Below are positions 44,376 through 55,200 of a stretch of DNA of 64,000 nt, one piece after another. The stretch is from Pleomorphomonas koreensis DSM 23070 (GTDB taxonomy: Bacteria > Pseudomonadota > Alphaproteobacteria > Rhizobiales > Pleomorphomonadaceae), in assembly GCF_000425185.1 (NCBI RefSeq), contig NZ_KE384327.1:1-64000 (forward strand). The letters are read 5' to 3'. The notes under the pieces were generated by a model. The model saw nothing but the letters and a program-made list of their open reading frames with translations. It did not search any database and was not told the DNA's origin. Every line of letters starts with the position of its first letter. Position 1 is the stretch's first letter. The position numbers and the translations under genes are program-made.

Positions 44376-46868
44376 ATGCCGGGCTCGCGCCGGAGACGAT
44401 TGCCGTTTGCTGGGCGTGTGGGGAAGATCGCCCTGCTCACGACGGTGCTGTCGCCGATCGCCGCCGGTTCGGCGGCGGCCCAGGCCATCAAGTTCGGTTC
44501 CGACGGCGCCGTCTACTTCGAGCCGATGCAGGTGGCCGCCCTCTCCGCCCTGGTATCGGCCATCTGCATCGCCGTGGTGTCGGCCGCCGCGCTGATCCGG
44601 GCGCGCCGCATGGCCGAGGACGACCGCGAGCGCCTGTTGCGCGAGAACGCCGACCTCAAGCTCGCCGCCGACCGCACCGAGGCCGCCCTCAATGCCGACG
44701 ACCAGCGCACCGTCATCTGGGGCGCCCGCGACGAAGCGCCCAAGGTGATGGGCTCGCTGCCGGAAGCCTCGGGCGTGCCGCGCAGCCAGGTCGGCTTCCT
44801 CGCCTTCGGCCAGTGGCTGGAGCCGGCCTCCGCCCAGCTTCTCGAAGCCCGCACCCGGTCGTTGCGCGCCGAGGGCGAAGCCTTCGTCGACGTGCTGACC
44901 ACCACCAACGGCGTCCACATCGAGGCGGCCGGCCGCGTCAACGGCTCGCGCTGCTTCATCCGCTTCCGCAACCTCACGCGCGAGCGGCAGCAATATGCCG
45001 AGCTTGCCGAACGCTTCGAGCGCCAGCGGACGCTGATCGAGACCTTCGAGAGCCTGATCGACAAGGCACCGATGCCGGCCTGGACGCGCGACAAGGCCGG
45101 CCGCCTCGTCTGGGTCAACGCCGCCTACGCCCGCGCCGTCGAGGTGGCCAGCCCCACCCAGGCGGTGGCCGTCGGCGCCGAGTTCCTCGATACCGCCGCC
45201 CGCAAGGCGATCGCCGACAGCCGGCCGGCGGCGCCGCTGTTCGAGAAGCGCCTGTCGCTGGTGGTCGGCGGCGCCCGGCGGGTGTTCGACGTCGTCGACG
45301 TCGAGACGGCGAACGGCAGCGCCGGCATCGCCACCGACGTCTCCGACCTCGAACAGGCGCAGGTCGAGCTGCGCCGCACCATCGACAGCCACGCCCGCAC
45401 CCTCGACCAGCTGACCACCGCCGTCGCCATCTTCGGCGCCGACAAGCGGCTGAAGTTCTACAACGCCGCCTACCGGGCGCTGTTCGACCTCGATACCGCC
45501 TTCCTGGAAACCGGACCGGACGACGCCGCCGTGCTCGACCAGCTCCGCGTGTCGCGCAAGCTGCCCGAGCAGGCCGACTTCCGCAGCTGGAAGCGCGAGC
45601 AGCTTGCCGCCTACCAGGCGATGGAGGCGCGCGAGAGCTGGTGGCATCTGCCGACCGGCCAGACGCTGCGCGTCATCGCCAACCCGCATCCGCAGGGCGG
45701 CGTCACCTATGTCTACGAGAACGTCACCGAGCAGATCGAGCTGAAGAGCCGCTACAACGCACTGACGCGGGTGCAGGGCGAGACACTCGACCACCTGTCC
45801 GAGGGCGTCGCCGTGTTCGGCTCCGACGGCCGGCTGCGGCTGTCCAATCCGGCCTTCGGCGCGCTGTGGAAGCTCTCCGACGACATGCTGGCCGGCCGAC
45901 CCCACATCAACGACGTCGTCAACCACTGCATGGCCGCCCACGGCAACCGCGCCGCCTGGGACGAGGTGCGGCTTGCCGTCGCCGGCCTCGCCGACAGCCG
46001 CAACCGCCTGACCGGCCGGCTCGACCGCCGCGACGGCGGCGTCATCGACTTCACCACCGTGCCGCTGCCGGACGGCGCGACGCTGATCACCTTCGTCAAC
46101 GTCACCGATTCGGTGAACGTCGAGCGGGCGCTGACCGAGAAGAACGAGGCGCTCGAGGAAGCCGACCAGCTGAAGAACGCCTTCATCCAGCACGTCTCCT
46201 ACGAGCTGCGCTCGCCGCTCACCAACATCATCGGCTTCGCCCAGCTGCTCGGCGACGACACCGCCGGCCCGCTCAACATCAAGCAGCAGGAATACACCGG
46301 CTACATCCTCGATTCCTCGACGGCGCTGCTCGCCATCATCAACGACATTCTCGACCTCGCCACCGTCGACGCCGGCATCATGGAACTCGACCTCGGCGAG
46401 GTGGACATCCCGCACACCGTCGAAGCGGCGACCGCCGGCCTCAGGGACCGCATCGCCGAGGCGCGCATCGACCTCCGCCTCGACGTGCCCCAGGACATCG
46501 GCTGCTTCGTCGCCGACGAGAAGCGCATCCGCCAGGTGCTGTACAACCTCCTGTCCAACGCCATCGCCTTCTCCGACGACGGCGGCGTGGTGTCGCTGGT
46601 CTGCCGGCGCGCCGGCGACGAGATCACCTTCGTCGTCGAGGACCAGGGCCGCGGCATTCCCGACGAGTACCTGCAGGCGGTGTTCGAGCGCTTCGAGAGC
46701 CGCACCAACGGCGCCCGCCGGCGCGGCCCCGGCCTCGGCCTCTCCATCGTCAAGAGCTTCGTCGAGCTGCACCGGGGCAGCGTCGACATCGTCTCCCAGA
46801 CGGGCGTCGGCACGCGCGTCGCCTGCCGGCTGCCGGTCAATCCCAGCCTCGCCGAAGCGGCCGAATGA
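44376..46868 (+). CDS. divL: DivL-type cell-cycle histidine-kinase homologue (Tyr at phospho-site)
   Basis: An 830-residue membrane-bound kinase homologue. It has an N-terminal helix (IALLTTVLSPIAAGSAAA) and a second (AALSALVSAICIAVVSAAALI), then a linker and several PAS-type domains (about 235-560). The dimerisation helix reads FIQHVSYELRSPLTNIIGF: the residue normally His in SHELR is Tyr609, the hallmark of DivL. The ATP-binding domain is intact (RQVLYNLLSNAIAFS, DQGRGIP, GPGLGLSIV). In Caulobacter, DivL binds DivK-P and controls CckA and CtrA (family knowledge). ATG 44376 follows GGAAGGGG; an ATG at 44352 is also in frame. It overlaps the next gene by ATGA. Confidence 0.88.
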   Translation: MPGSRRRRLPFAGRVGKIALLTTVLSPIAAGSAAAQAIKFGSDGAVYFEPMQVAALSALVSAICIAVVSAAALIRARRMAEDDRERLLRENADLKLAADRTEAALNADDQRTVIWGARDEAPKVMGSLPEASGVPRSQVGFLAFGQWLEPASAQLLEARTRSLRAEGEAFVDVLTTTNGVHIEAAGRVNGSRCFIRFRNLTRERQQYAELAERFERQRTLIETFESLIDKAPMPAWTRDKAGRLVWVNAAYARAVEVASPTQAVAVGAEFLDTAARKAIADSRPAAPLFEKRLSLVVGGARRVFDVVDVETANGSAGIATDVSDLEQAQVELRRTIDSHARTLDQLTTAVAIFGADKRLKFYNAAYRALFDLDTAFLETGPDDAAVLDQLRVSRKLPEQADFRSWKREQLAAYQAMEARESWWHLPTGQTLRVIANPHPQGGVTYVYENVTEQIELKSRYNALTRVQGETLDHLSEGVAVFGSDGRLRLSNPAFGALWKLSDDMLAGRPHINDVVNHCMAAHGNRAAWDEVRLAVAGLADSRNRLTGRLDRRDGGVIDFTTVPLPDGATLITFVNVTDSVNVERALTEKNEALEEADQLKNAFIQHVSYELRSPLTNIIGFAQLLGDDTAGPLNIKQQEYTGYILDSSTALLAIINDILDLATVDAGIMELDLGEVDIPHTVEAATAGLRDRIAEARIDLRLDVPQDIGCFVADEKRIRQVLYNLLSNAIAFSDDGGVVSLVCRRAGDEITFVVEDQGRGIPDEYLQAVFERFESRTNGARRRGPGLGLSIVKSFVELHRGSVDIVSQTGVGTRVACRLPVNPSLAEAAE

Positions 46869-48373
46869 GCGGCGACGCCCTATCCGTCAGCGTCGCCGAC
46901 GAGGCCGGCACGCGGCGGCTCGCCGACGACATCGCCGCCATCGTCCGGCCGGGCGACGTCATCGCGCTCCACGGCGACCTCGGCATGGGCAAGAGCGCCT
47001 TCGCCCGCGCCGTCGTCCGGCGGCTGGCCGGCGACCCCGGCCTCGACGTGCCGAGCCCCACCTTCACGCTTCTGCAGGGCTACGAGACGGCCCGCTTCCC
47101 CGTCCACCATTTCGACCTCTACCGCCTCGCCGATCCCGACGAACTCCTGGAGATCGGCTTCGCCGATGCGGTCGGCGAAGGCGTGACACTGATCGAATGG
47201 CCCGAGCGGGCCGGCGGCGAACTGCCGGCCGACCGGCTCGACGTGATCATCTCCGAGGGCGAGGGACGCGACGGCCGCCGCTTCGCGCTGGTGCCGCACG
47301 GCGGCGGCTGGGCGCACCGGCTCGACGAGACCTGCGCCGTCCGCGACCTTCTCGACCGCGCCGGCTTCGGCGAGGCGTCCCGCGCGCATCTCCAGGGCGA
47401 CGCCTCGACCCGTCGCTTCGAGCGGATCAGTGGCGGCAAGGGGCCGGCGGTGCTGATGCGCTGGCCGCCGTTCGGCGCCCTGCCGATCCATGCCGACGGC
47501 CTCCCCTACGAGGCGCTGGTGCATGTCACCGACCGCCTCGACGCCTTCGTCGCCATCGGCGACACGCTGCGCCGGCACGGCTTCCGCGCGCCGCGCCTCC
47601 TTGCCGAGGACGCGCCGCGCCGCATCCTGCTGCTCGAAGACCTCGGCGGCGAGGGCATCGCGCCGGAGGGCGTCGCCGACCCCGGGCGCTATCTCGCCGC
47701 CGCCCGCCGCCTCGCCGACATGGCGGCCGTCGCCTGGCCGGCGACGGCGACCGGCGACGACGGCCGCGCCTTCCCGCTCCCCGTCTACGACCGGCGGGCG
47801 CTGCTCACCGAGGTCGAGCTGTTCGCCACCTGGTACGCGCCGGACGCGCTTCATCGGCCGCTCGCCGCCGCCGAGGCGGCCGACTGGCGCGCCCTCTGGG
47901 ATGGCCTCTTCGCCCGCTTCGACGACGATCGCACCGCCTGGGTGCTGCGCGACTATCATTCGCCCAACATCCTCTGGCAGGCCGACGGCGATCCGATCGG
48001 CCTCATCGACTACCAGGACGCGCTGATCGGCCCCGCCGCCTACGACCTCGCCTCACTGGTCACCGACGCCCGCGTCGACGTCGCGGACGACCTTCAGGCG
48101 GCGCTCGTCGACGCCTATTGCCAGCGGCGGCTGGCGGTGGCCGGGCCGTTCGACGAGGCGGAATTCCGCGACGCCGTCCTCCTCCTCGGCGCCCAGCGCA
48201 ACGCCAAGATCCTCGGCCGCTTCGTCCGCTACGCCAAGCTCACCGGCCGCAGCCATCATCTCCGCTTCGTGCCGCGCGTCCGTCGCAACCTCGAAAAAGC
48301 GCTGGCCGGCAAGGTTCTCGCCGGCGTCAAGCTCTGGTATGAACGGCTCGGGCTCGCCGACGCCCGGCCGTGA
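46865..48373 (+). CDS. Fused TsaE ATPase / AmgK-type cell-wall sugar kinase
   Basis: 502 residues in two parts. Residues 1-150 are TsaE, the ATPase of the tRNA t6A (threonylcarbamoyladenosine) machinery: Walker A LHGDLGMGKSAFARA, VPSPTFTLLQGYE, HHFDLYRLADPDELLEIGF and LIEWPERA. From about 160 to 500 is an aminoglycoside-phosphotransferase fold like AmgK, the anomeric MurNAc/GlcNAc kinase of peptidoglycan recycling: ILLLEDLGGEG, catalytic LRDYHSPNIL, metal LIDYQDAL. It is coupled to divL and immediately precedes the murU gene, which supports the AmgK reading. The fusion is familiar in alphaproteobacteria. Confidence 0.9.
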   Translation: MSGDALSVSVADEAGTRRLADDIAAIVRPGDVIALHGDLGMGKSAFARAVVRRLAGDPGLDVPSPTFTLLQGYETARFPVHHFDLYRLADPDELLEIGFADAVGEGVTLIEWPERAGGELPADRLDVIISEGEGRDGRRFALVPHGGGWAHRLDETCAVRDLLDRAGFGEASRAHLQGDASTRRFERISGGKGPAVLMRWPPFGALPIHADGLPYEALVHVTDRLDAFVAIGDTLRRHGFRAPRLLAEDAPRRILLLEDLGGEGIAPEGVADPGRYLAAARRLADMAAVAWPATATGDDGRAFPLPVYDRRALLTEVELFATWYAPDALHRPLAAAEAADWRALWDGLFARFDDDRTAWVLRDYHSPNILWQADGDPIGLIDYQDALIGPAAYDLASLVTDARVDVADDLQAALVDAYCQRRLAVAGPFDEAEFRDAVLLLGAQRNAKILGRFVRYAKLTGRSHHLRFVPRVRRNLEKALAGKVLAGVKLWYERLGLADARP

Positions 48374-48405
48374 GCCGCCCTTTTCGAGAGACCGACCGTT
48401 TCGTG

Positions 48406-49149
48406 ATGACCGACGCCGTTTCCTCCCCCGCTTTCCGCCCGCGCCGGGCCATGGTGCTCGCCGCCGGCCGCGGCAAGCGCATGCGCCCGATCACCGCCAC
48501 CACGCCGAAGCCGCTGGTGGAGGTGCTCGGCCGCAGCCTGATCGACCGGGTGTTCGACCGCCTGTCCGAGGCCGGCGTCGAGACGGCCGTCGTCAACGTC
48601 CACTATCTCGCCGACCTCGTGGAGATCCACGTCGGCAAGCGGCGCGACCTCGCCGTCGTCGTCTCCGACGAGCGCAACCTGCTGCTCGACACCGGCGGCG
48701 GCGTCGTCAAGGCGCTGCCGCAGCTCGGCGACGAGCCTTTCTACCACCTCAACTCCGATTCGATCTGGATCGAGGGCGTCTCCGCCAACCTGCCGGCGCT
48801 GGCCCGCGCCTGGGATGGCGACTGCATGGACGGCCTGTTGCTGCTCGCCCCCACCGTCGGCTCGGTCGGCTATTCCGGGGCTGGCGACTTCGAGATGTCC
48901 GGCGACGGCCGTCTGACGCGGCGGCGCGAGCGGACCGTCGCCCCCTTCGTCTACGCCGGCGTCGCCATCCTGAAGCCGCAGGCCTTCGCCGGCCGGCCGC
49001 TCGCTCCCTTCTCGCTCAACCGCGTCTTCGACGAGATGATCCTCGGCGGCCGCCTGCACGGCCTCCGCATGGAAGGCACCTGGCTGCACGTCGGCACGCC
49101 CGAGGCGATCGGACAGGCGGAGCGGACCATCCTGACATCGGCGGAGTAG
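48406..49149 (+). CDS. murU: N-acetylmuramate-1-phosphate uridylyltransferase-like nucleotidyltransferase
   Basis: A 247-residue sugar-phosphate nucleotidyltransferase. Signature MVLAAGRGKRMRPITATTPKPLVEVLG at the N-terminus, then VVNVHYLAD, DTGGGVVKALP, FYHLNSDSIW (metal Asp region) and a C-terminal GTWLHVGTPEAI. With the AmgK domain just upstream it would form the MurNAc salvage shunt: MurNAc to MurNAc-1-P to UDP-MurNAc. The start is uncertain: ATG 48406 keeps the normal N-terminus, while a GTG at 48370 overlaps the preceding stop and would add 12 residues. Specificity is inferred from context. Confidence 0.85.
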   Translation: MTDAVSSPAFRPRRAMVLAAGRGKRMRPITATTPKPLVEVLGRSLIDRVFDRLSEAGVETAVVNVHYLADLVEIHVGKRRDLAVVVSDERNLLLDTGGGVVKALPQLGDEPFYHLNSDSIWIEGVSANLPALARAWDGDCMDGLLLLAPTVGSVGYSGAGDFEMSGDGRLTRRRERTVAPFVYAGVAILKPQAFAGRPLAPFSLNRVFDEMILGGRLHGLRMEGTWLHVGTPEAIGQAERTILTSAE

Positions 49150-49154
49150 GGCTG

Positions 49155-52100
49155 ATGTCCGGGGGCGTCTTCACCATCCATCCCGGCGCACCCTTCCTCG
49201 CCACGCTCGCCGAGGCCCTCCTCGACGGCCGGCTGATCGCCGGCCGCACCTATCGCGACGATCCCTTCGCGCTGGCCGACGTCACCGTCTGCCTGCCGAC
49301 CCGCCGGGCCGGCGTGGCGCTGCGTCAGGCTTTCCGCCGGGCCTCCGGCCGCGGCGCGACGGTGCTGCCGCGCATCCTCGCCATCTCCGACGTGCTCGAG
49401 GGCGACGACGACCTCGTGGCGCCGGAAGCGCTCGGCCTGCCACCGGTGATCGCCGCCGCCGAGCGGCGGCTGATGCTCGCCCGCCTCATCGGCCGCTGGC
49501 GCGAGCGGGTGGCCGGCGACCGGCTGCTGACGCCGTCCGGCGCGCCGATCGCCGTGCCGGGATCGCCGGCCGAAGCGCTCAACCTCGCCGCCGACCTCTT
49601 GGCCCTGCTCGATCAGGCCGAACTCGAGAGCGTCGACTGGCGGAAGCTCGACACGCTGGTGCCCGACGACTATGCCGCCTGGTGGCAGATGTCGCTGACC
49701 TTCCTGAAGATCGCCACCGAGGCGCTGCCGGCCGCCGTCGCCGAGCGCGGCGGCATCGGCGCCGGCGCCTTCCACCGGGCGATGGTCGAGGCCACCATCG
49801 CCCGCTGGCGCCGCCTTCGCCCACGCGGGCCGGTGATCGTCGCCGGGTCCACCGGCTCGGTGCCGGCCACCGCCGAGCTGATGGCCGCCGTGCTGGCGCT
49901 TCCCGAGGGCGCCGTGGTGCTGCCCGGCCTTGATCGCGACATCCCGCCCGACACGCTGGCCGCCAGCCTCATCGACGCCGCCCATCCCGAGCACACCATG
50001 AACCGGCTGCTGGCACGGCTCGGTATCAACCGCGACGACATCGGCGAACTCGGCGGGCCGCCGCCGGCGCTTCTCGCCCGCGCCGGCATCGTCCGGCGGG
50101 CGCTGGTGCCGGCCGAGGTCACCGACCGCTGGCCCGAGCACGCCGCGGCGCTCGACGCCGACGCCGGGGGCACCGGGGAAGCGCTCTCCGGCGTCGCCCT
50201 GACCGTCGCCGCCAACGAGGCCGAGGAGGCGCTGGCCGCCGCCATCGCGCTGCGCGAATGCCTGGAGCGGCCGGAGGCGCGGGCCATCCTGGTGACGCCC
50301 GACCGCACCATCATCCGCCGCGTCGTCGCCGAACTCGACCGCTTCGGCATCGAGGTCGAGGACACCGCCGGCCTGCCCTTGCCGCAGACGCCCTACGGCG
50401 CTCTGGCGCTCATCGCCACCGAAGCGGCGACCGAGAACTTCCCGGCGGTGAAGGTGGCGGCCATCCTCGGCCATCCGGAGGCGCGCTTCGGCCTGCCGCC
50501 GGCCAGGGTGCGGCCGGCCGGCCGGCTGATCGTCCGCAAGGTGCTGCGCGGGCCGCGCCTTTTCGGCGGCACGGCGGCGATCGCCGCCGCCCTCAGGACG
50601 CTGGACGGGGCATTCGGCCGGGCCGACGACGGCGACGACGGCCCCGCCCTCGACGAGGCGCGCCGGCTCGCCGACGCCTTCGACGCGGCCATGGCGCCGC
50701 TGGTCGCCGCGTCGGCGCTGCCGGCGACGACGCTCGGCGATTTTCTCGCCGCCCTCGCCGAGACGCTGGCCCGCCTGACGCGCCGTCCCGACGGCGAGAC
50801 GGAAGATGAACCGACGCGGGCCGAGCGGCAGTTGCTGTCGGTGCTCGAACAGCACGCCCGGGCGCCCGACGCCGATCTGCCGCTCAGGGCCGCCGACTTC
50901 GCGCCGGTGCTGAAAGCGCTGATCGGCAACGTGCTGGTGCTGACGCCGGGCCGCCAGGCGCGCGTCACCGTCACCGGCCCGATCGAGGCGCGCCTGCTGC
51001 CGGCCGACCGGCTGGTGCTGGTCGGCCTCGACGAGGGCGTGTTCCCACCGGTCACCGACACCGGCCCCTGGCTGTCGCGGCCGATGCGGGCCGGCCTCGG
51101 CCTCAGTCCGCCGGAGGTGCGCATCGGCCTCTCCGCCCACGATTTCGCCCAGAGCCTCGGCGCCCCCGACGTGGTGCTGATCCGGGCGACCCGGCGCGGC
51201 GGCGCTCCCACCGTGCCGACCCGCTTCCTGCAACGCCTCGTCAGCCTCATCGGCCCGGCGCGCGCCGCGGCCATGACGGCGCGCGGCGACCGCTTCGTCG
51301 ACTGGGCGCGACGGCTCGACGACCGGCCGCCCGAGCCGCGGACGCCGCGCCCCGTTCCGGCGCCGCCGCTCGACGCCCGGCCGCGCAAGCTGCCGGTCAC
51401 CGACATCGAGACGCTGATCCGCGACCCCTATGCCATCTACGCCAAGCGCATCCTGAGGCTGCGGCCGCTCGACGGCCTCGGCGAGACGCCCGACTTCGGC
51501 ACGCGCGGCACGCTCATCCACGACATCCTCGCCGATTTCGCCGGCAGCTGGCCCGGCCCGTGGGACGAGACGGCCGTCGCCGTCCTCGTCGAATTGGGCC
51601 GGACGCGCTTTGCCGAGGCACTGGCCGCCCATCCGGAGGTGCACGCCCTCTGGTGGCCGCGCTTCGTGGCGCTCGCCCGTTTCATCGTGCTCGACTTCGA
51701 GGCCAAGCGCGCGCCGCGCTCCCGCCACCCGGAGATCGAGGGCAGCCTTGCCCTTACCGACCGCTTCACGCTGACCGGCCGCGCCGACCGCATCGACATC
51801 GAGCCGGACGGCCGCGTCACGATCATCGACTTCAAGACCGGCCGGGCGCCGACGGCGGCGCAGATCGCCGCCCAGTTGACGCCGCAACTGCCGCTCGAAG
51901 CGGCGATCGCCCGCCACGGCGGCTTCGTGGCGCTCGACGGGCCGCGCGAGGCGGCCGAGCTGGTGCACGTGGTGCTGCGCGGCCTCGAGGGCCGCGACGA
52001 GGTCGAACGCTACGCCGGCCACGCGCCGCGCGGCGGCGATCCGGTCAGCCTCGAACAGACCATCGCCGAGGCGGAAGGCCGCCTGCGCGGCCTCGTCCGC

Positions 52101-52229
52101 GCCTATGCCGACCCGAGGCGCGGCTACCTGTCGCGCGCCCGCCCCTTCCGCCGCAGCGACCGGGGCGACTACGACCACCTCGCCCGCGTCAAGGAATGGA
52201 GCATCGAGGACGAGGGGGGGGACGAATGA
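49155..52229 (+). CDS. addB: Double-strand break repair protein AddB (alphaproteobacterial type)
   Basis: 1024 residues. Subunit of the AddAB helicase-nuclease that processes double-strand breaks for recombination, replacing RecBCD. N-terminal TVCLPTRRAGVALRQAF and middle segments such as LVLVGLDEGVFPP fit an inactivated helicase fold. The C-terminal RecB-type nuclease domain (from about 740) shows RDPYAIYAKRIL, GTLIHDILADF and the catalytic TIIDFKTGRAP. It starts six bases after murU, with GGAG and GGG upstream, and overlaps addA by four bases. Confidence 0.95.
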   Translation: MSGGVFTIHPGAPFLATLAEALLDGRLIAGRTYRDDPFALADVTVCLPTRRAGVALRQAFRRASGRGATVLPRILAISDVLEGDDDLVAPEALGLPPVIAAAERRLMLARLIGRWRERVAGDRLLTPSGAPIAVPGSPAEALNLAADLLALLDQAELESVDWRKLDTLVPDDYAAWWQMSLTFLKIATEALPAAVAERGGIGAGAFHRAMVEATIARWRRLRPRGPVIVAGSTGSVPATAELMAAVLALPEGAVVLPGLDRDIPPDTLAASLIDAAHPEHTMNRLLARLGINRDDIGELGGPPPALLARAGIVRRALVPAEVTDRWPEHAAALDADAGGTGEALSGVALTVAANEAEEALAAAIALRECLERPEARAILVTPDRTIIRRVVAELDRFGIEVEDTAGLPLPQTPYGALALIATEAATENFPAVKVAAILGHPEARFGLPPARVRPAGRLIVRKVLRGPRLFGGTAAIAAALRTLDGAFGRADDGDDGPALDEARRLADAFDAAMAPLVAASALPATTLGDFLAALAETLARLTRRPDGETEDEPTRAERQLLSVLEQHARAPDADLPLRAADFAPVLKALIGNVLVLTPGRQARVTVTGPIEARLLPADRLVLVGLDEGVFPPVTDTGPWLSRPMRAGLGLSPPEVRIGLSAHDFAQSLGAPDVVLIRATRRGGAPTVPTRFLQRLVSLIGPARAAAMTARGDRFVDWARRLDDRPPEPRTPRPVPAPPLDARPRKLPVTDIETLIRDPYAIYAKRILRLRPLDGLGETPDFGTRGTLIHDILADFAGSWPGPWDETAVAVLVELGRTRFAEALAAHPEVHALWWPRFVALARFIVLDFEAKRAPRSRHPEIEGSLALTDRFTLTGRADRIDIEPDGRVTIIDFKTGRAPTAAQIAAQLTPQLPLEAAIARHGGFVALDGPREAAELVHVVLRGLEGRDEVERYAGHAPRGGDPVSLEQTIAEAEGRLRGLVRAYADPRRGYLSRARPFRRSDRGDYDHLARVKEWSIEDEGGDE

Positions 52230-55200
52230 AGATCCCGGCCGCCACCCGCGACGTCCAGAGGAAGGCCACCGACCCGCACGCCTCCGCCTTCGTGTCGGCC
52301 AACGCCGGCTCGGGCAAGACCTGGGTGCTGACGCGGCGGGTGATCCGCCTGCTGCTCAACGGCGTCGACCCCGGCCGCATCCTCTGCCTGACCTTCACCA
52401 AGGCGGCAGCGGCCGAAATGTCAGGCCGCGTCTTCGACGAACTCGGCCGCTGGGCCGGCCTTTCCGACACCGAGCTGGCGGCTGTGCTTTCCGACCTCGA
52501 GGGCAGCCCCGTGGCGCCCGAGCGCCTCGCCCCGGCCCGGCGGCTGTTCGCCCGGGCCATCGAGACGCCGGGCGGCCTGAAGATCCAGACCATCCACGCC
52601 TTCGCCGAGGCGCTGCTGCAACGCTTTCCCCTGGAGGCCAACCTCTCCGGCCGCTTCCGCGTGCTCGACGACGTCCGCGCCGCCGACCTCTACGCCGAGG
52701 CGCGGGCCGAGCTGCTCGCCGCCTGCGCCGCCCGGCCGGCCAGTCCGGAAGGGCTGGCGCTGGCCGAACTGGTCGCCACGGCCAGCGACGACGCCCTCGA
52801 CCGGGCGCTGTCCGCCGTGGTCGCCGCCCGCGGCGAGCTGGTCGCCTTCTTCGACGGCTATCCGTCGATCGATGCGGCGCTCGCCGCCCTGCCGCAGGCG
52901 CTGGGCGCGCCGGCCGGCGCCAGCCGCGACAGTCTGCTCCAGGAGATGGCGGCGTCGCCGGATTTCTCCGGCCCGTTCCTGAGCCGGCTGATCGACGCGC
53001 TCGACGCCTCGACGTCGAAGTCCATGCCGCTGCTGGCCGGCGAATTCCGCGCCGCGCTGGCCGCCCCCGACGCCGAGGCGCGACGGCCGCTCTGGCGGGC
53101 GCTGTTCCTGACCGCCAGGGGCGAGCCGCGCAAGCGGCCGTTCACCAAGGACGTCACCGAGGCGCTGCCCGAGGCGATGGAGCGCTTCGAGCGCGAGGCG
53201 CAGCGTCTCAATGAGATCGAGCGGGCGCTGTCGGCCACCCTGTGGGGCACGCGCAGCGCCGCCCTGTTGCGTCTCGCCGACCGGCTGATCGGCATTTTCG
53301 AGGCGAAGAAGGCGCGGCTCGGCCTCCTCGACTTCGACGACCTGATCGAGCGGGCCGCCGCCCTGTTGTCGCGCTCCGACGCCGCCGGCTGGGTGCAATA
53401 CAAGCTCGACGAGGGCCTCGACCACGTGCTGATCGACGAGGCGCAGGACACCTCGCCGCGCCAGTGGCAGATCGTCGAGGCACTGACCGGCGAGTTCACG
53501 GCCGGCGAGGGGGCGCGCGGCGGCCGACGCACCGTGTTCGCGGTCGGCGACGAGAAACAGTCGATCTATTCCTTCCAGGGGGCGGCGCCGCACCTGTTCG
53601 GCGAGACGCGGCGGACGCTCGGCGGCCGCCTCGCCGCCGCCCGCCTGCCGGTGCACGACCTCCGCCTCACCCTGTCCTTCCGCTCGACGGCGGCGGTGAT
53701 CGGCGCCGTCGACGCCATTTTCCGCAATCCGGCCGCCCACGCGGGCCTGTCCACCGATGCCGGCCCCACCGTGCACGAGACGGTGCGCGGCCGCGAGCCC
53801 GGCCTCGTCGAACTGTGGCCGGCGGTCGGCAAGCTGCCGGCGCCGCCGCCCGGCAACTGGGAAGATCCGGTCGACACCACGGCCGCCGCCAGCCCGGCGG
53901 TACGCCTCGCCGGCCGCGTCGCCGAGGAGATCGCTAGCTGGCTGCGCGCCGGCACGCGCCTCGCCGCCACCGGTGCGCCGATCCGGCCCGGCGACATCCT
54001 GATCCTCGTCCGCAAGCGCGGCGTCTTCGTCGAGGCGGTCAACCGGGCGCTGAAGGCGCGCGGCGTGGCGGTGGCCGGCGCCGACCGGCTCGACGTCGCC
54101 CACCACATCGTCACCGAGGACCTGATCGCCGCCGCCCGCGTGGCGCTGATGCCCGAGGACGACCTGACGCTGGCCACCGTGGCGAAATCGCCTTTGGTCG
54201 GCCTCACGGAGGAGGCGCTGTTCCGCCTCGCCCACGACCGGCCGGGCCTGCTGTGGGATGCCGTCAAGCGTCAGGCCGATGCCGGCGACACCGACGCCGA
54301 GCGCCTGCGGTCGATCGTCGCCGTCTGGATGGCGCGCGCCGATCGCGGCGAGCCCTTCGTCTTCCTCTCCCGCCTGGTCGGGCCGGACGGCGGCCGCGCC
54401 GCCTATCGCGCCCGCTTCGGCCGCGAGGCCGACGAGGTGATCGACGAGCTGCTGTCGCTGGCGCTCGCCTACGAGGGCGAGGAGGCGGCCGGCCTCAACG
54501 GCTTCGTCGACCGCCTCGCCAAGGGGGGCGAGCTGATCCGCCGCGAACTCGACGCCGAGCGCGACGAGGTGCGCGTCATGACGGTGCATGGCTCCAAGGG
54601 TCTGGAGGCACCGATCGTCTTCCTGATCGATCCCGGCGACAAACCGGGCAGCGAGAAGAACCTGCCCGACGTGCTGACGCTCGGCGACGGGCCGCATCCG
54701 CCGCTGGTCTGGCGGCAGGGCGGCGCCTTCCGGCCGGCGCCGGTGGAACAGGCGGCCGGCGTCTTCGTCGCCGCCGAGGAGGAGGAATACCGGCGCCTGC
54801 TCTACGTCGGCCTGACGCGTGCCCGCGACCGGCTGATCGTCGCCGGTCTGGCCGGCGCCGACGAGGGCGCCGACCGCCGCTGGCACGGCCTGGTGCTGAC
54901 GGCGCTCGGCAGCACGGCCGAGACGGTGAAGGACGATGACGGCAGCATCATTGCCTGGCGCTGGCGTGCCGAGGGCGAGGAACCGCCGGCGTCGCCCGTC
55001 GCCGCCGCCGAGGCTGCCGGCGTACCGGCGCCGCTGCCGGCCTGGCTGACCGCACCCTTGGCGACAACCGCTGCCGAAGCCGGGCCGGTCTCGCCGTCAC
55101 GGGCCGGCACGGTCGGCGCCGCCGCCTTCGATCCGGCGGCGGCGGCGCGCGGCACGGCGCTGCACCGCCTGTTCGAGCTACTGCCGGAGATCGCGCCGGA

